DNA from: Notospermus geniculatus
Lineage: Eukaryota > Nemertea > Pilidiophora > Heteronemertea > Lineidae
Reading direction: 5' to 3'
Assembly: GCA_002633025.1 (NCBI GenBank)
Contig: NMRB01000741.1
Location: forward strand, 4,693-68,692
Length of the DNA stretch: 64,000 nt
A program made the translations under genes and the position numbers. The notes below the pieces were generated by a model that worked only from the letters and a program-made list of their open reading frames with translations, did not search any database and had not been told where the DNA came from. The first letter of the stretch is position 1; every line of letters starts with the position of its first letter. This document shows, in pieces, positions 42,929 to 54,780 of this stretch.

Positions 42929-44037
42929 TCAATTCCCTAATACTTGGGCTGAGAGGTGGTTTTGAATGACACCGGTAGGTTGGGTGGTCTCTCGACCTCG
43001 ACCCCTGCCACGCGAGGACCTGCCTCCCCTTTGGGTTGGGACAGGTGTATAAATGCTCGTAAATTTTGGCGGATCGGTACTCGCTGCGACATTTGACTTT
43101 ACTCGCTCAGCCCAAGTTGTGTTTTCTTCCAACACTGATTGTTCAATACGCAACTCTGCCACGGGTGGCGGCACGCTCAATTTTTTCACCTCACTTGCCG
43201 CTTGTACCGCGGAGTGCTGACTACCCACAATCACCGTCTTGTCACATTTCACGCCCGTTCCTTTGATCTCTTTCAGGTGGCATTCATTTTCACTAACGTT
43301 CTCGTTCATTCGTTCAACTTTCTTCTCAAGCCTAGATAAGCGGTCCACCAGTGAAATATTGTTTAGCTCCTCAGGATGCAACCTTGGAATCAACCCAAGA
43401 TTGAGAGCGTTGATCATTATCGTTGGCATGCGGTCAGCTTTGTCAAGTTTAGCGAAGGCATTAAAAATATCTGTCACGTTCGCCTCCTCCTCACTCCGCA
43501 CCTTTGTTGACCTTCTGGTTTGTAGTCGGCCGATTAAATCTTCGTCGAACTTATCCCACAGCTCACATTGGCGATTTGCATCAACGTAAAATAATTTAAA
43601 ACAGCTTTCTTAATATTGTCGATCGTTCCTTTCTGCATCGCAAATGCGATATATGCTAGGACAGGATCACACACTTGCACTTTTTCAACGACATCATTCA
43701 TTTGACTGGCTTCGTTTTCTTTATTCACCACTGAGTCATTATTTTCTTCATAAATTGAATCACCCTCTTCCCAAACCTCCAGGTCTTTTCGGGGTCATTT
43801 TGTATTCTGGACTACCGCTATCTCCTTGCGGAGAACGGCCCTTTCGTTTTCTACCCTCGTCTTTTTCCTTCTCACCAGAACCCGTTCGGTTTGGGGTCCC
43901 GTCGAATGTTTTCCGAAATGTTTGTTTATCATCGTGACCGCTTTCCTTTATCCTAAGTTAACCTGCGCCGAACACACATGCATTGTGTGTGGCGTGGTTT
44001 GTGAGTCATTTCCTTTTGTTTCGGCATTATTTGACAT
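42929..44037 (-). pseudogene. ORF1 of the non-LTR retrotransposon, copy A (antisense)
   Basis: The ATG at 44037 opens a short frame (MSNNAETKGND); frame changes near 43950, 43780 and 43560 follow. The part at 43731-43534 reads DPVLAYIAFAMQKGTIDNIK, and 43501-42929 reads EEANVTDIFNAFAKLDKADR, LHPEELNNISLVDRLSRLEK and an RGGRSSRGRGRGR tail. These align with copy B at 48094-48850. It lacks everything after the glycine/arginine stretch. The protein is a nucleic-acid-binding chaperone-like ORF1 product with a coiled-coil segment. Confidence 0.7.
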
Positions 44038-44405
44038 GACGGATTACTCGAGCGTGACGATTCGTCGATTATGATCGGTCGTCTTAATATTTGTATGTAC
44101 TGCAAAAACATGTACATACAGTGCATACATCACAGCCGTACCCTCACGGCGTGACAAAAGTCTTTTTTTGCACTTTTCGGCTCAGGAATGAAACCTGACG
44201 TTAAAGTACGTCTAACCTCTGGATACTTATACTCCTATCCCCGCACAAGGAAATTAAATACAGTCCACCAAAACTAGTTAAACTGAAAATATTTCCACTT
44301 ATTCAATGAGCTCGCACCACCCTCGTCCGCCATTTTATAAAATCTATAAAAATGCATCATAACAGGGTGAGAACTGGGTGATAAAAATACTGGGTTATCC
44401 TTGGC

Positions 44406-44588
44406 GACGATAAACAGGAAGTCAATTTCCAGAATCTTAGCAAATTTTCGACCCCAACCGGGGTCTTCTTCAGGCTGGCACTTTAAGTCGAGCTACCAGA
44501 AGTGTAAAGATTCTAAGATTCTGGAAATTGACTTCCTGTTTATCATCATTTTATGTGTCAATTTTTGTGCTTTCTCTTTCTTTGGGCT
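44406..44588. mobile_element. Short foldback relative with 9-bp target duplication
   Basis: Flanked by ATCCTTGGC at 44397-44405 and 44589-44597. It contains GATAAACAGGAAGTCAATTT and its complement, and a CGACCCCAACCGGGGTC palindrome. The same ends occur in the larger element that follows. Confidence 0.75.
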
Positions 44589-44941
44589 ATCCTTGGCAAT
44601 ATACTGTCCCAGTAACTTGCCAGTCTGCAAGGTGGTTATACCCGCAAGATAACACATGGTACCACACAAAACGTTGTTACGACGTCTTTTTTGATCACAC
44701 ATTTTCGTGTTTAATGTGAATTATCTATTCCATATTACACTAAAGAAAGAGAAAGCACAAAAATTGACACACAAAATGATGATAAACAGGAAGTCAATTT
44801 CCAGAATCTTAGCAAATTTTCGACCCCAACCGGGGCCTTCATCAGGCCGGCACTTTCAAGTCGAGCTACCAGAAGTGTAATGAGCTGGATCCCAACACTA
44901 CAAGTAAATCTGAAATAAAGAAACCCTGTGCAAACAGGAGG

Positions 44942-45321
44942 TTAAACTCCCTACGCAGTTGTGTACCGTGCCCCCTTCGGTTTACTCGCTCTCCACAACT
45001 GCTTTACTTCGTGGAAGTCGCCGCGGTTGGTCAACAGATGGCGTCTGGGCCTGGCGCGAGTTTTACAGCCTATCAGCACGCTGCTTTCAGAACTGTTTGG
45101 CCCGTTGGCAACGGATGTTCTTGTGCTACCATGGCTACGAATCGCTCGGCCAATGAAAAAGTGTCTCAGGCCAGCTTGGTTACCGGTTGCTCGGTGCTCT
45201 CATTGGTCGACTCTCTCAGCGCCATCTGTTGACCGAACGCGGCGACTTCCACGAAGTAAAGCAGTTGTGGAGAGCGAGTAAACCGAAGGGGGCGCGGTAC
45301 ACAACTGCGTAGGGAGTTTAA
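44942..45321. mobile_element. 380-bp MITE in the left arm
   Basis: TTAAACTCCCTACGCAGTTG ends are inverted over about 100 bp. CAGGAGG (44935-44941, 45322-45328) is duplicated; an 8-bp reading ACAGGAGG is also possible. The opposite arm at about 46503-46516 retains the uninterrupted site. Confidence 0.85.
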
Positions 45322-45943
45322 CAGGAGGTGTGGAAAGAAATAGTTGAATAGAAATAAAGCCCCATTGTTGAGTGCTGGAGCTAATTGAAGACCTGTAAAA
45401 CAGAAACAGAGTATGATTAGTACAGGTTTGATTTGGAAGAGAGTCATATAAATTATGGCCTGTGTAATTAGTGAGTAAATATATGGAAAGAAGAGACAAA
45501 AGAGGCAATAGAGTTGCAAACTGCACACTCCAAAACCAAAAGAAGGGAATCAGTAGAAGATAAATAGAAGGAAGCGTGTGATTAAGCTGAAAGAAAAAGT
45601 GTTATACAGTGTGTATGAGAAAAAAGAAAACCAAGATTAATTTGTTAATTTCTTGGACATGGCTAAACATTTTGGAAATTGGCAACCTCCATTTATTACC
45701 TTATGATGTCCTCTTTCTTATGACACCAAGAAATCCAATTTACTGTCACAGATGACTGAGTACAAAGCAGTTTAATCAACCATGTCAGAACTGGTCTTGC
45801 ACCAGATAGATATTTTGGAATTGAACCTTGTCTGCCCAGTGCAGGGTTTTTGTTGGGCTTCCAAATTATGCAGTCCTCTGCATGTTACACATTTCACACT
45901 TCTAAAAAGTTTGAAAGGTTGTTCATTTTCTCAGACCAGCAAA

Positions 45944-46039
45944 ATGCAGCTTACAACTGAGCAGCGTGTGTTTGTGGTAACAGCGTGGTTGAGGACTGTA
46001 AGCTTCCAGCAAGTAGCAGATGCATTTGGACAGGAATAA
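45944..46039 (+). pseudogene. DUF4817-like helix-turn-helix fragment in foldback loop
   Basis: MQLTTEQRVFVVTAWL followed by SFQQVADAFGQE matches the N-terminal HTH seen before Tc1/mariner-like DDE transposases in insects and other invertebrates (pattern: lt.eqr.fiv..y..t.sy..v...F). A stop follows at 46037-46039; possible continuation in another frame (NVKSHKKNF) is decayed. Confidence 0.5.
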
Positions 46040-46789
46040 GCACCCAAAATGTTAAATCACACAAGAAGAATTTTGTGAAGGACTCACTGGTCTTTCTTCC
46101 TTTTTTTAATGTGAAATTGTTGAAGTAAGGCTACTGTGAATCTGGTGCAAGACCAGTTATGACATGGTTGTTTGAACTGCTTTGTGCTCAGTCATCTGTG
46201 ACAGTAAATTGGATTTCTTGGTGTCATAAGAAAGAGGACATCATTAGGTAATAAATGGTGGTTGCCAATTTCCAAAATGTTTAGCCATGTCCAAGAAATT
46301 AACAAATTAATCCCGGTTTCCTTTTTTCTGATACACACTGTAAATTATGGTATGTTTAATATATGCCATAATTTATTAAACTTTTTCTTTCAGCTTAATC
46401 ACACGCCTGTACTAATCATACTCTGTTTCTGTTTTACAGGTCTTCAATTAGCTCCAGCACTCAAAAATGGGGCTTTATTTCTTGTCAACTATTACTTTCC
46501 ACACCTCCTGTTTGCACAAGGTTTCTTTATTTCAGATATACTTGTAATGTTGGGATCCAGCTAATTACACTCCTGGTAGCTGGACTTGAAAGTGCCAGCC
46601 TGATGAAGACCCCGGTTGGGGTGGAAAATTTGATAAGATTCTGGAAATTGACTTCCTGTTTATCACCATATTACACTAACGTTACTATCAACAGTTAACA
46701 TTGAAGAAAGGTCGATAGGTAAAGCGATTTTAGCTTGTTGATCAACTTCGGTGCGGTGACGTCATTATGACGTTTTTGCAACGAATAAA

Positions 46790-48080
46790 TGAAATGGTCC
46801 ATGGACCATGTGCTCACTGGGTTGGACATAATAGTCTAATGACAGAGGGAGGTACAGTCATTGACATAAGTTTATCTACACCTACCACCTTGAATATTTC
46901 AAATACTACTGGGCCAATTTTAACACGGTGTGTACCACATGAAAGTATATAACCTTGGTCATATTTCTGCATCAAAATTTTGGAAATTTGGAAATATCAT
47001 AATTATGTAATAGCTCATTAGAAAACCCCCTAAAAATCAACATTTTTATTATGGAATTTTTTTTTACTTTTGTTGCCGTTTTGATAGAATGGAACTTTCT
47101 AAGGATTTTGGGCTTTGTTTCATCAAAATATCTCAAGTGGTTGCTTAGATATTTGAGATTATCAAAATTTTGATAGTTTTTTTGATAGTTTGAGATTTTC
47201 GTGTTTTTCAGGAAATTTTGATGTCATTAGTTAAAGCTAACCTCAGAATATGGGCTTACACAATTTTGGAACTTTTTGCTTTAACTGGGCCGAGATATTC
47301 ATATTTTCAGAATATCAAAGTGTTGATATGCTAAACTCTTTAACTTAAGACAGCTGTAACTTCCAACTAGTTTACGCTGAAAGTTCCAAAACTTCATTCT
47401 CCTACGTTTCTAGGTGAGCTCTGTCTACTAATATCAAAATTTTTTGAAAAATTGGAAATTCTCAAAATATCGAAATTTTGATAATCTCAAATATCTCAGC
47501 AACCACTCACGATATTTTGACGAAACAAAGCTCAAAATCCTTAGAGACTTCAACTCTATCAACCCTGTAACAAAAGTCACAAAAAATTCCATAATAAAAA
47601 TGTTGATTTTTAGGGGTTTTTCTAATGAGGTATTACATAATTATCATATTTCCAAATTTCCAAAAGTTTGATGCAGAAATATGACCAAGGTTATATACTT
47701 TCATGTGGTACAAACCGTGTTAAATTTGCCCAGTAGCATTTGAAATATTCAAGGTAGTAGGTGTAGATAAACTTATGTCAATGACTGTACATATCAGTTA
47801 TGAGCAATCTGGGTCAAGTCATTCCCAGGTAGGACTGGCGGCCATATTGGATGTCCGATCGGGCCGAAACTTCACGGTGGACATAAAGGTCATCTGCAGG
47901 GGGCACATATCACATTGGAGCACTTTGGGTTAAGGCGTTCCTGAGTTAGAGCACTTTGATGATTTTTTGGTTACGCCACCTGGTGGCCATGTTTGAAGTC
48001 AAATCAGGCCGAAATTTGACATGCTTGTAAAGGTCATCTATAGATGGAGGTAAATATCAAATTTGAGCACTCTGCGTCAA
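46790..48080. mobile_element. Dispersed repeat R1, copy 2
   Basis: It starts ATGGTCCATGGACCATGTGC, matching copy 1 in opposite orientation, and runs to the 5' junction of the non-LTR element. It contains a nested 933-bp element (46855-47787). Blocks with GGCCATATTGGATGTCCGAT and CCACCTGGTGGCC are shared with copy 1. Confidence 0.7.
46855..47787. mobile_element. 933-bp palindromic TA-target element nested in R1
   Basis: The ends CAGTCATTGACATAAGTTTA and complement are flanked by TA. Nearly the whole element is a palindrome with arms of about 450 bp. Copy 1 of R1 shows the uninterrupted target (ggTAcatatcag). Confidence 0.8.
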
Positions 48081-49298
48081 GCCGTTCCCGAAATTGAATA
48101 AGGAGAATAAAACGTCATGTGTCGAGACTGTTATCAACAACCCACTGCTCTCTTACATTACGTTCGGGATGCAGTCCGGTACATTGGATAAAATCAAACG
48201 AGCTGTTCTCGGTTATTTCACATCGACCGAAATCCTAGTGGCAAAGGATATCCTTTGGGAGAAATTAGATTCATGTTCAGTCTCGATTATTGGTAAGAAA
48301 ATAGCAAGGAAAACGAGTACTAATCGGACAGAGGAGGATGCAAACGTTTCTGACATTCTGTGCGCCCTAAGCAAATTAGACAAGAGTGACTGCATGCCTC
48401 AAATTGTCGTTTCTGCGACTGACCTCGGGAAAATTCCCAAGTCGCTCCCTGAGGAATTAAACGAGATATCGATAGTTGATCGTCTGTCCAAACATGAAAC
48501 CAAGGTGGAGAATATTGCAGCAAAGATCGGTGACTGTAAGACTGATTCTATCACAAAAGCATAGAGTCCCTCTTTCCTTTGCTGATGTAGTGAACGGGCA
48601 ATCTGTTGCTGATAGGTCGGTTGGGAAGCGTGATTTGGACACAAATGTTGCAGAGCCGATTGTAAAACCGAATGATATCGATGCGCGTAAAGACGAACAA
48701 CCAATGCAATTCAGCAGCATCTATAGTGCCAGGAACACAGTTCCTGGAACTCCAAGTCGTCGAGGTGGCCGAGGAAGGGGAAGAGGTTCCCACGCCCTCG
48801 GCACAACAAGGGGTCAGGTTATGCCTGCTTCTAGTAATTTGAAACCACCGAATGCTGACGTCCTTCGCCTGCGAGGTAGTAACGTGTCAGTAGCTTCTAG
48901 TGAAACTTCTTGTGCATCTGAGGGTTTCCAAGTACCATGGTACCACCTAAAGGAGGAGAAACAACAGGAAACTCGTAGAAGGAGGGTCATTCAGGGAACA
49001 GGTACGTCCGTGTCTGTGAAAGGGGCGCCAGAACCTGGTAGACAGTTGTTTATATACCGAGTTGATTCTGAGACTAACATCAACGATCTCCGCACTTACA
49101 TCAAGGACTTGGGGTTCGATGTTAGGGAGTTAGTTTTGACCTCACATCCGGACTCTATGTTCAGGTCATTCAAATTGACAGGGCCTGTATCGCAGTACAA
49201 AGACTTATTTGATGAGGCTCTCTGGCCTGAGGGCATTAGAGTTCGAAAATATGTCACCAATTACGTTACATTGTTTGCTGCTTTTTTGGTAATTAATA
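48081..49298 (+). pseudogene. ORF1 of non-LTR retrotransposon, copy B (5' truncated)
   Basis: The sequence begins within ORF1 at the R1 junction (NKENKTSC). It reads LLSYITFGMQSGTLDKIKRA and LPEELNEISIVDRLSKHETK, then changes frame near 48540-48565. It continues with SFADVVNG, a GGRGRGRG stretch and a C-terminal RRM-like segment with LFIYRVDSETNINDLRTYI and FRSFKL...WPEGIRVRKY. That end pattern is typical of ORF1 proteins of CR1/Jockey-superfamily elements. No stop separates it from the endonuclease that follows. Confidence 0.75.
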
Positions 49299-49642
49299 TG
49301 TGTTCCCTCACCTTAGCCACCTACAACAGCAATGGTGTCGGTCATGGACGATTGGAATACATGAGTGAACTTTTAGGGAAGTGTGACTTTCTTTTAATTC
49401 AGGAGCATTGGCTCTTTGAACAACAATTTCCAAAACTGATCAAAGACCTAGGCGACCTTGGTACACGTGTAAGTTTACATGGTATATCTGGTATGAATGA
49501 TGAGATTTTACTGCAGGGTCGACCGTACGGCGGCTGTGCCATCATATGGAACCACCAACTGAAAGCTCGGGTTAGTCCTATATCCTTTGATAGCACTTCA
49601 AGACGTGTCTGTGCTGTCCTTGTACAATATGACTCTTCCTAA
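49299..49642 (+). pseudogene. APE-type endonuclease, N-terminal part
   Basis: LATYNSNGVGHGRLEYM gives the first metal-binding asparagine, and FLLIQEHWL the catalytic glutamate of apurinic-type endonucleases. The domain stops after RRVCAV; about 120-150 residues, including the usual SDH end, are missing. It nicks the target DNA in intact elements. Confidence 0.75.
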
Positions 49643-50258
49643 TATTAATAGCTTTCACGACGCTGTGATTGAGGCATGTTTAGATGCTGCATCGGAGTCT
49701 ATCCCGAAACATAAAAGAGGTGGCGTTAAAAAACCTGGTATCGCAGGCTGGAATGATCAGGTGAAACACCTAAAGGAACGTGCATACTTTTGGCATGGTC
49801 TTTGGAAAGACAACGGTAGACCCAGGCACGGTATAATCGCCGATATAAGGCGCAGTACAAGGGCAAAATATCATATGGCAATCAGACGAGTAAAAAAAGA
49901 AAGAATGCGAAATTCGGCCAATAAGCTGGCCGATTCACTCTCTGGGAAAAACAATAAGGAATTTTGGAGAGAGATCAAGAAAGTGACAGGTAAAAGTAAT
50001 GATCCACCTAATTTAATCGATGACAAATCTGGAAGGTCGGACATTGGTGACCTATTTGCAAACAAGTTCCGGGATTTGTATAATTCTGTTTCGTATGCGC
50101 CGGCAGAAATGGAAAGGTTGAGAGAGGACCTTAACCAGAGTATCGTCCACAGATGTTGCCAGGGTAGCTGTTTTTATGATCATAAGATCACTATTGATGA
50201 TGTAAGGCGTGGTATTAGATCTCTTAAGCCAGGAAAGGCTGACAGCATACTAGGGCTT
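49634..50258 (+). pseudogene. Non-LTR ORF2 linker before RT
   Basis: FHDAVIEACLDAASESIPKH and FWREIKKVTGK are typical of the spacer between endonuclease and RT. IRSLKPGKADS is RT motif 0/1. The frame is cut by the element at 50259-51042 and resumes at 51043. Confidence 0.75.
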
Positions 50259-51042
50259 GTTACAACTCATAACGTTACACCCCTTCCACCCAATGGGTCT
50301 AATACGATATCTATCTCGATTCACCAAGTGATATTAACCCCTTCCCACCCAATGGCCAATCCTTTAGAGGCATAGTGATATACGTAGGTCAGATATTGCA
50401 CCATATCAACTTTAGGTATAGTCCAACCACTAATTGGCCACCAGGTGGCCATTTTGGATTTCGCATTCTGCTCCATAAGTTGAGATCTTCGTCAGTCACT
50501 TCATATTTTAGAGGCATAGTGACATGGCTTAGAAGGTGTACCCTGTGGATTTCACATGTAGTTGCATTCCAAATGCATATACATGTATGGCCGCCGTACG
50601 TGCATAAAGTAATTATGGGTCAGAACCTGCTACCAATGATTTCCTCACTGTGATGAAAACCTATATATTTACTTGATAACCATTAAAAAGGTGAGCTATT
50701 CATACATGTATTTGTCTCTCTTACCCCTCTTTCAACCTCTTGAGTTGACAGGTCATAGTCAGCTGAGCGCAAGGCACTTGGGCCTCTTGTTGCAATGACA
50801 GAAGCGCGAATTGCTTATTTGACATTGGTGTAACATTATGCGGGAAGTCGGTGTAACGTTATGCGTTAGGATCAGGTGTAACATTATGCGTCAAAAAAGT
50901 GCGACGTTATGCGTTAGAAAAAGTGTAACATTATGCGTCGATTGTAACATTATGAGTTGGATGGGTCAGCGTATAATGTTACAACAGTAACGTTATGCGT
51001 TAGTGTAACATTATGCGTCGGTGTAACGTTATGAGTTGTAAC
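50259..51042. mobile_element. 784-bp element inserted in RT with 7-bp duplication
   Basis: The ends GTTACAACTCATAACGTTAC and complement are flanked by AGGGCTT (50252-50258, 51043-51049). The right part has many GTGTAACATTATGCG-type repeats; the middle includes R1-like segments (ggtgagctatt..., CCACCAGGTGGC, CAAGGCACTTGGGCCTCTTG). There is no transposase. Confidence 0.8.
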
Positions 51043-52531
51043 AGGGCTTACTTCAGATCATTATATTAATGCTGGTGGTAGACTAAACGTGCATATCACG
51101 CTTTTACTAAATCTCATGTTGACACACGGTTTTTGTCCAACAGCTTTCAGCAAGTCGACTATTATCCCGATACCCAAAAACACCAGGAAGTCGTTGAATA
51201 GATCAGACAACTATAGGGGAATTGCTCAAAGTAGTATACTGGGTAAAATACTTGACTATGTCATTCTAGATAAATATAAAGAATCCTTGTCTAATGGTGA
51301 CCTACAGTTTGGTTTTAAGAGAGATATGAGTACAGGAACATGTAGGTATGTGGTCGACGAGGTCATCAACTACTACGTTAATAACAATACTCCTGTGTAC
51401 TGTGTTATGCTCGATGCCAGTAAGGCATTCGACTGTGTCCATTTTATTAAATTATTTAGAATATTGCTAAGGAAAGGATTGTGCCCTTTGATGGCCCGAT
51501 TCCTGTCAGTTTTATACAGTACACAGTCAATGTGTGTGAAATGGGACAATTACATCTCACCATCCTTTACTGTTTCTAATGGTGTCAAGCAGGGAGGAGT
51601 CTTGTCTCCTATCCTATTCAATATTTACATTGCGGAACTGTTAGAAAATCTCCGAAGTAGTAAGCTAGGATGCTATATCGGTGACACATTTTTTGGGGCC
51701 CTGGCTTATGCCGACGATGTCATTATTTTGGCACCGACTATTTCATCTCTAAAGCGCATGTTGGCACTCGCTAGTGCCTTCTCTATTGAATTTCGCATCA
51801 AGTTTAACGAGAGCAAGTGCAAATTTCTTATTTTCGGGTTAGCGGACTTTCATGCTATTCAAATAACTTTTAACAACATCATCTTAAGAGCAAGCCTGAG
51901 AGAAACTCATCTCGGAATTCCAATAGGACCTAATCTCGGTCGATATACAATCAATTTGGCCATTAGTGACCTCTACAGGAGAACCAACGTCCTTCTTGCT
52001 CAGTTCAAATATGCCAACGCTAGTGTTAAGTATACCCTTTTTAAATCATTTTGTATGTCTTTTTACGGGAGTCAAACATGGGATCTGTCAAAGCCTTATA
52101 TTGATGATCTCTCGATAGCGTGGAGAAAGTGCGTGAGAAAAGTCCTGAATTTACCTATGAGAACTCATAACGCCCTTATTCCATATATAATAAATGACCG
52201 CAACATCATGGATCACCTGCAGAAAAGATCAATACAATTTTTTAGACTACTTCACAACTCTGAAAACGTCCTTCTACAGCGCTCATTGCAGCTAGCCCTG
52301 AGTGGAAGCAGGTCATCACTTTGCAACAGCTTTAATTTCCTATGTCAGATAAATAATGTAAATAGAGATATACACAACTTGTTGACCGTGAGACCGCAGC
52401 AATACAATGACGAGTTTTTAAATCGAAGGGGTACTCAGATTTGGGAACTCCTGTTAATGCGTGACAATCATGATGGATTCTTCACCTATGGTGAAATTTC
52501 CGATATCATTGATTTGTTATGCACTGCATAA
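51043..52531 (+). pseudogene. Non-LTR reverse transcriptase
   Basis: The frame is open for 480 residues from 51089. Motifs in order: IIPIPKNTRKSLNRSDNYRG, VMLDASKAFDCV (first Asp), SNGVKQGGVLSPILFNIYI, and ALAYADDVIIL (YADD about residues 207-210). A C-terminal domain follows, ending in a stop at 52529-52531. With the ORF1 type and the APE endonuclease this fits the Jockey/CR1 superfamily; I do not assign a clade. The enzyme primes on nicked target DNA. The RT frame itself is intact after the 784-bp insertion; the element as a whole is dead. Confidence 0.9.
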
Positions 52532-53040
52532 AGGTACTTCTTATGCATGCAGTTATATTTATTTCAAGTTCCGTTACTTTATGTGCTCCTTAAGCCTGAT
52601 GAGTTGTTTTTCTCTTATGCCTAGCTTTGAATGTACGTGTTTATAGTGATTTAATTCTGTTTCTATTTGAGTTACATGTAATCCACTTTATGTTTGACTT
52701 GATTGCTTAGTCTTTATGTCCGTCCATGCATGCTTCAACAGTAATCTAATTTAGTCCAGCTCTTCCTTTTGAGTTTCTAGCATGTCTGATTTCTTTTCTT
52801 TTGTGTACAAGTGCAAGTATTGATCTCAATTCCTCTTTCGTTGAATATGGGATTCACTTCCCATGCGTGTACCAATCTTATTTGCATCTTCTCTGATACC
52901 TGCTGTATTATTTCATGTCTGCAACTTATTTGTTGCACCTGCACCTGCACCTGCACCTTGTGTACAAACTGTCTTCTTGCTTTACTCCTTTATTTCGTTT
53001 TGTTACTCTGTACTCTTCATTGTACGAAATAAACATATAT
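52532..53040 (+). other. 3' UTR of the non-LTR element
   Basis: T/C-rich sequence with three tandem CACCTG repeats ends at GAAATAAAC (AATAAA about 53029) and an (AT)n run near 53038-53048. The polarity and position fit the 3' end of the retrotransposon. Confidence 0.5.
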
Positions 53041-53048
53041 ATATATTA

Positions 53049-53959
53049 TGTTGATAGATTTTCTATTTTTAACATGGAAAACCCCCGGCGTGATTGGTGA
53101 ATTTCCTGGGTCAAAGGTCGGTCACCTTCTATCTGCATTCTGGTACGTCAGCCGTATTGAGAATTGAATAAATTTACATAATTTACATAAAAATTTTCAA
53201 GTGACGTCACTGTCGGAATTCCTCCACAAATGGCGGCCACGACTGGTCCTACCATTCAAAAGCGACACCATCGGTAGGACCAGGTACTAGTCTAGGAAGC
53301 CACGAGCATCCTATTTAAGATTGTCCTACTTTCCCCTGTGGTGAGACCTGAATACAGGCGCTTATGCTACTGTATGTTTATTACCGTGACCTGGTTCATC
53401 CATGAACATACGATCGATGTAGTGTATGAGCAGTCAGGAAATGTGGCCAACAAGACTGTGGAAATGTCCAATGAGTATTTGAATTATCTTAGTTGTCAAT
53501 TAAGCGTGGAAGTTGTTGCTACACATGAAAGAATGAGTTGGAGTATAGTGGCTTACCTAATGAAGGGTTAGAAAAGGTATCACAATGGGTCTAATTTCTC
53601 AAGTGATGAAAAGAATCTCCACCATTTTTACTGTCCAACACCTGGTCCCCTGCCTGTTACAGCCGCTCCGCTATAGGCCTACAGTACAATAGGAGTCGAG
53701 GACAGAGGACCCGCATGAAAACGATCCTAAATAATCTCGTCATTTGGTCCAAAAATCGTCCAAAAAGCACACAAGCCGATTATATTATTCAAATTGCTTA
53801 GCAGGGGACACAATTTCACGCCAAATGATGAGCTATTGCGTCGATAATCAGTAGATTACGTGAATGGAAAAGGAGAAAATGGAGGCGAAAAATTGACCCA
53901 CTTTTAAAAGTGTGATGATTTTAGTGGTGAGAATGCCTCAAGGCCAGCTCACCAAAAAT
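53049..53959. other. No gene recognised
   Basis: Short frames only. The segment 53215-53290 contains an inverted TGGTCCTACC / GGTAGGACCA pair. Confidence 0.35.
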
Positions 53960-53964
53960 ATATG

Positions 53965-54070
53965 AATGTAGGTAAAAAAGGTATAGGTAAAAAAGGTACG
54001 GTAAAAAAGGTATGGGTAAAAAAGGTACTACATGTAGGTAATAAAGGTACATGTACTAGGTAAAAAAGGG
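53965..54070 (+). repeat. GGTAAAAAAGGTA minisatellite
   Basis: About seven units of 13-16 bp. It is followed by GATAGAGATCA-type repeats at about 54150-54230. Confidence 0.85.
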
Positions 54071-54327
54071 ACAGGTAAACAAGATGACATTGTAAATGTC
54101 GTATGGTTCCCGATGTACAGGTACTTCTTCCGGTACATGAATGGTACATATTGATAGAGATCAAGATACGTTGATAGAGATCAGATACATTGATGAAGAT
54201 CAGGATACACTGACAGAGATCAAGGTACATGTATACATTGACTGATGGGTTGCGATGAGGCCCACAGAACGTGACCTCATGCCAATAACTCATCCCGTAA
54301 TTGACCTTGACCTTGATCTTGATATCT

Positions 54328-54478
54328 GATGGTTCTAGGACAAAATGTACCTGGACAATTGGTACTGGACAAAAGGTACCCTGACAAAATGTACCTAGGA
54401 CAAAAGGTACCCGGACAAATGGTACCCTTCGTCCGGTACATTTTCCCTAGGTACGTTTTATCCGGGTACGTTGTCCTG
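54328..54478. repeat. GGACAAAANGTACC tandem and inverted repeat
   Basis: About seven direct units, the last two inverted. Many GGTACC sites. Confidence 0.8.
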
Positions 54479-54485
54479 TCACCAT

Positions 54486-54780
54486 ATCTGTTCATCAAGG
54501 TCACTGCATAATCGAAATGGGCATTCTCAATAACCTAAGTATGTCTGATATCATGCCTCTTCCTCTACCACAGGCAGAGATATTTCAAATTACCAAGTTT
54601 GACCTTGACCTTGACCTCTGATTATCGAAGTCGTTGCATAATCGAAATCGGCATCATCAATAACCTAAGTATGGGTGATATCATGCCTCTATCTCTACCA
54701 CAGGCAGAGATATTTCAAATTATCAAGTTTGATATATCAAAATCTCATGATATTTCAATCAACCGGACACGTGGATAAGC
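54486..54780 (+). repeat. Dispersed repeat family with TGACCT clusters, part 1
   Basis: Two tandem units of about 130 bp contain CATAATCGAAATNGGCAT, AATAACCTAAGTATG and TTGACCTTGACCTTGACC. Confidence 0.7.

Larger units (their letters stand above)
44742..46667. mobile_element. 1.9-kb foldback element with 10-bp target duplication
   Basis: ATATTACACT flanks it at 44732-44741 and 46668-46677. The arms pair from GATAAACAGGAAGTCAATTT inward to about 45810 and 46140. The left arm carries a 380-bp insertion (44942-45321) absent from the right arm. The loop contains a transposase-like helix-turn-helix fragment. A 9-10 bp duplication is shared with the short relative and fits Mutator-like transposition. 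Confidence 0.75.

Noticed and set aside
50850-51040. CRISPR-like appearance of GTGTAACATTATGCG repeats
   Set aside because: Repeats are irregular, occur in both orientations and belong to a bounded transposon in a eukaryotic genome.
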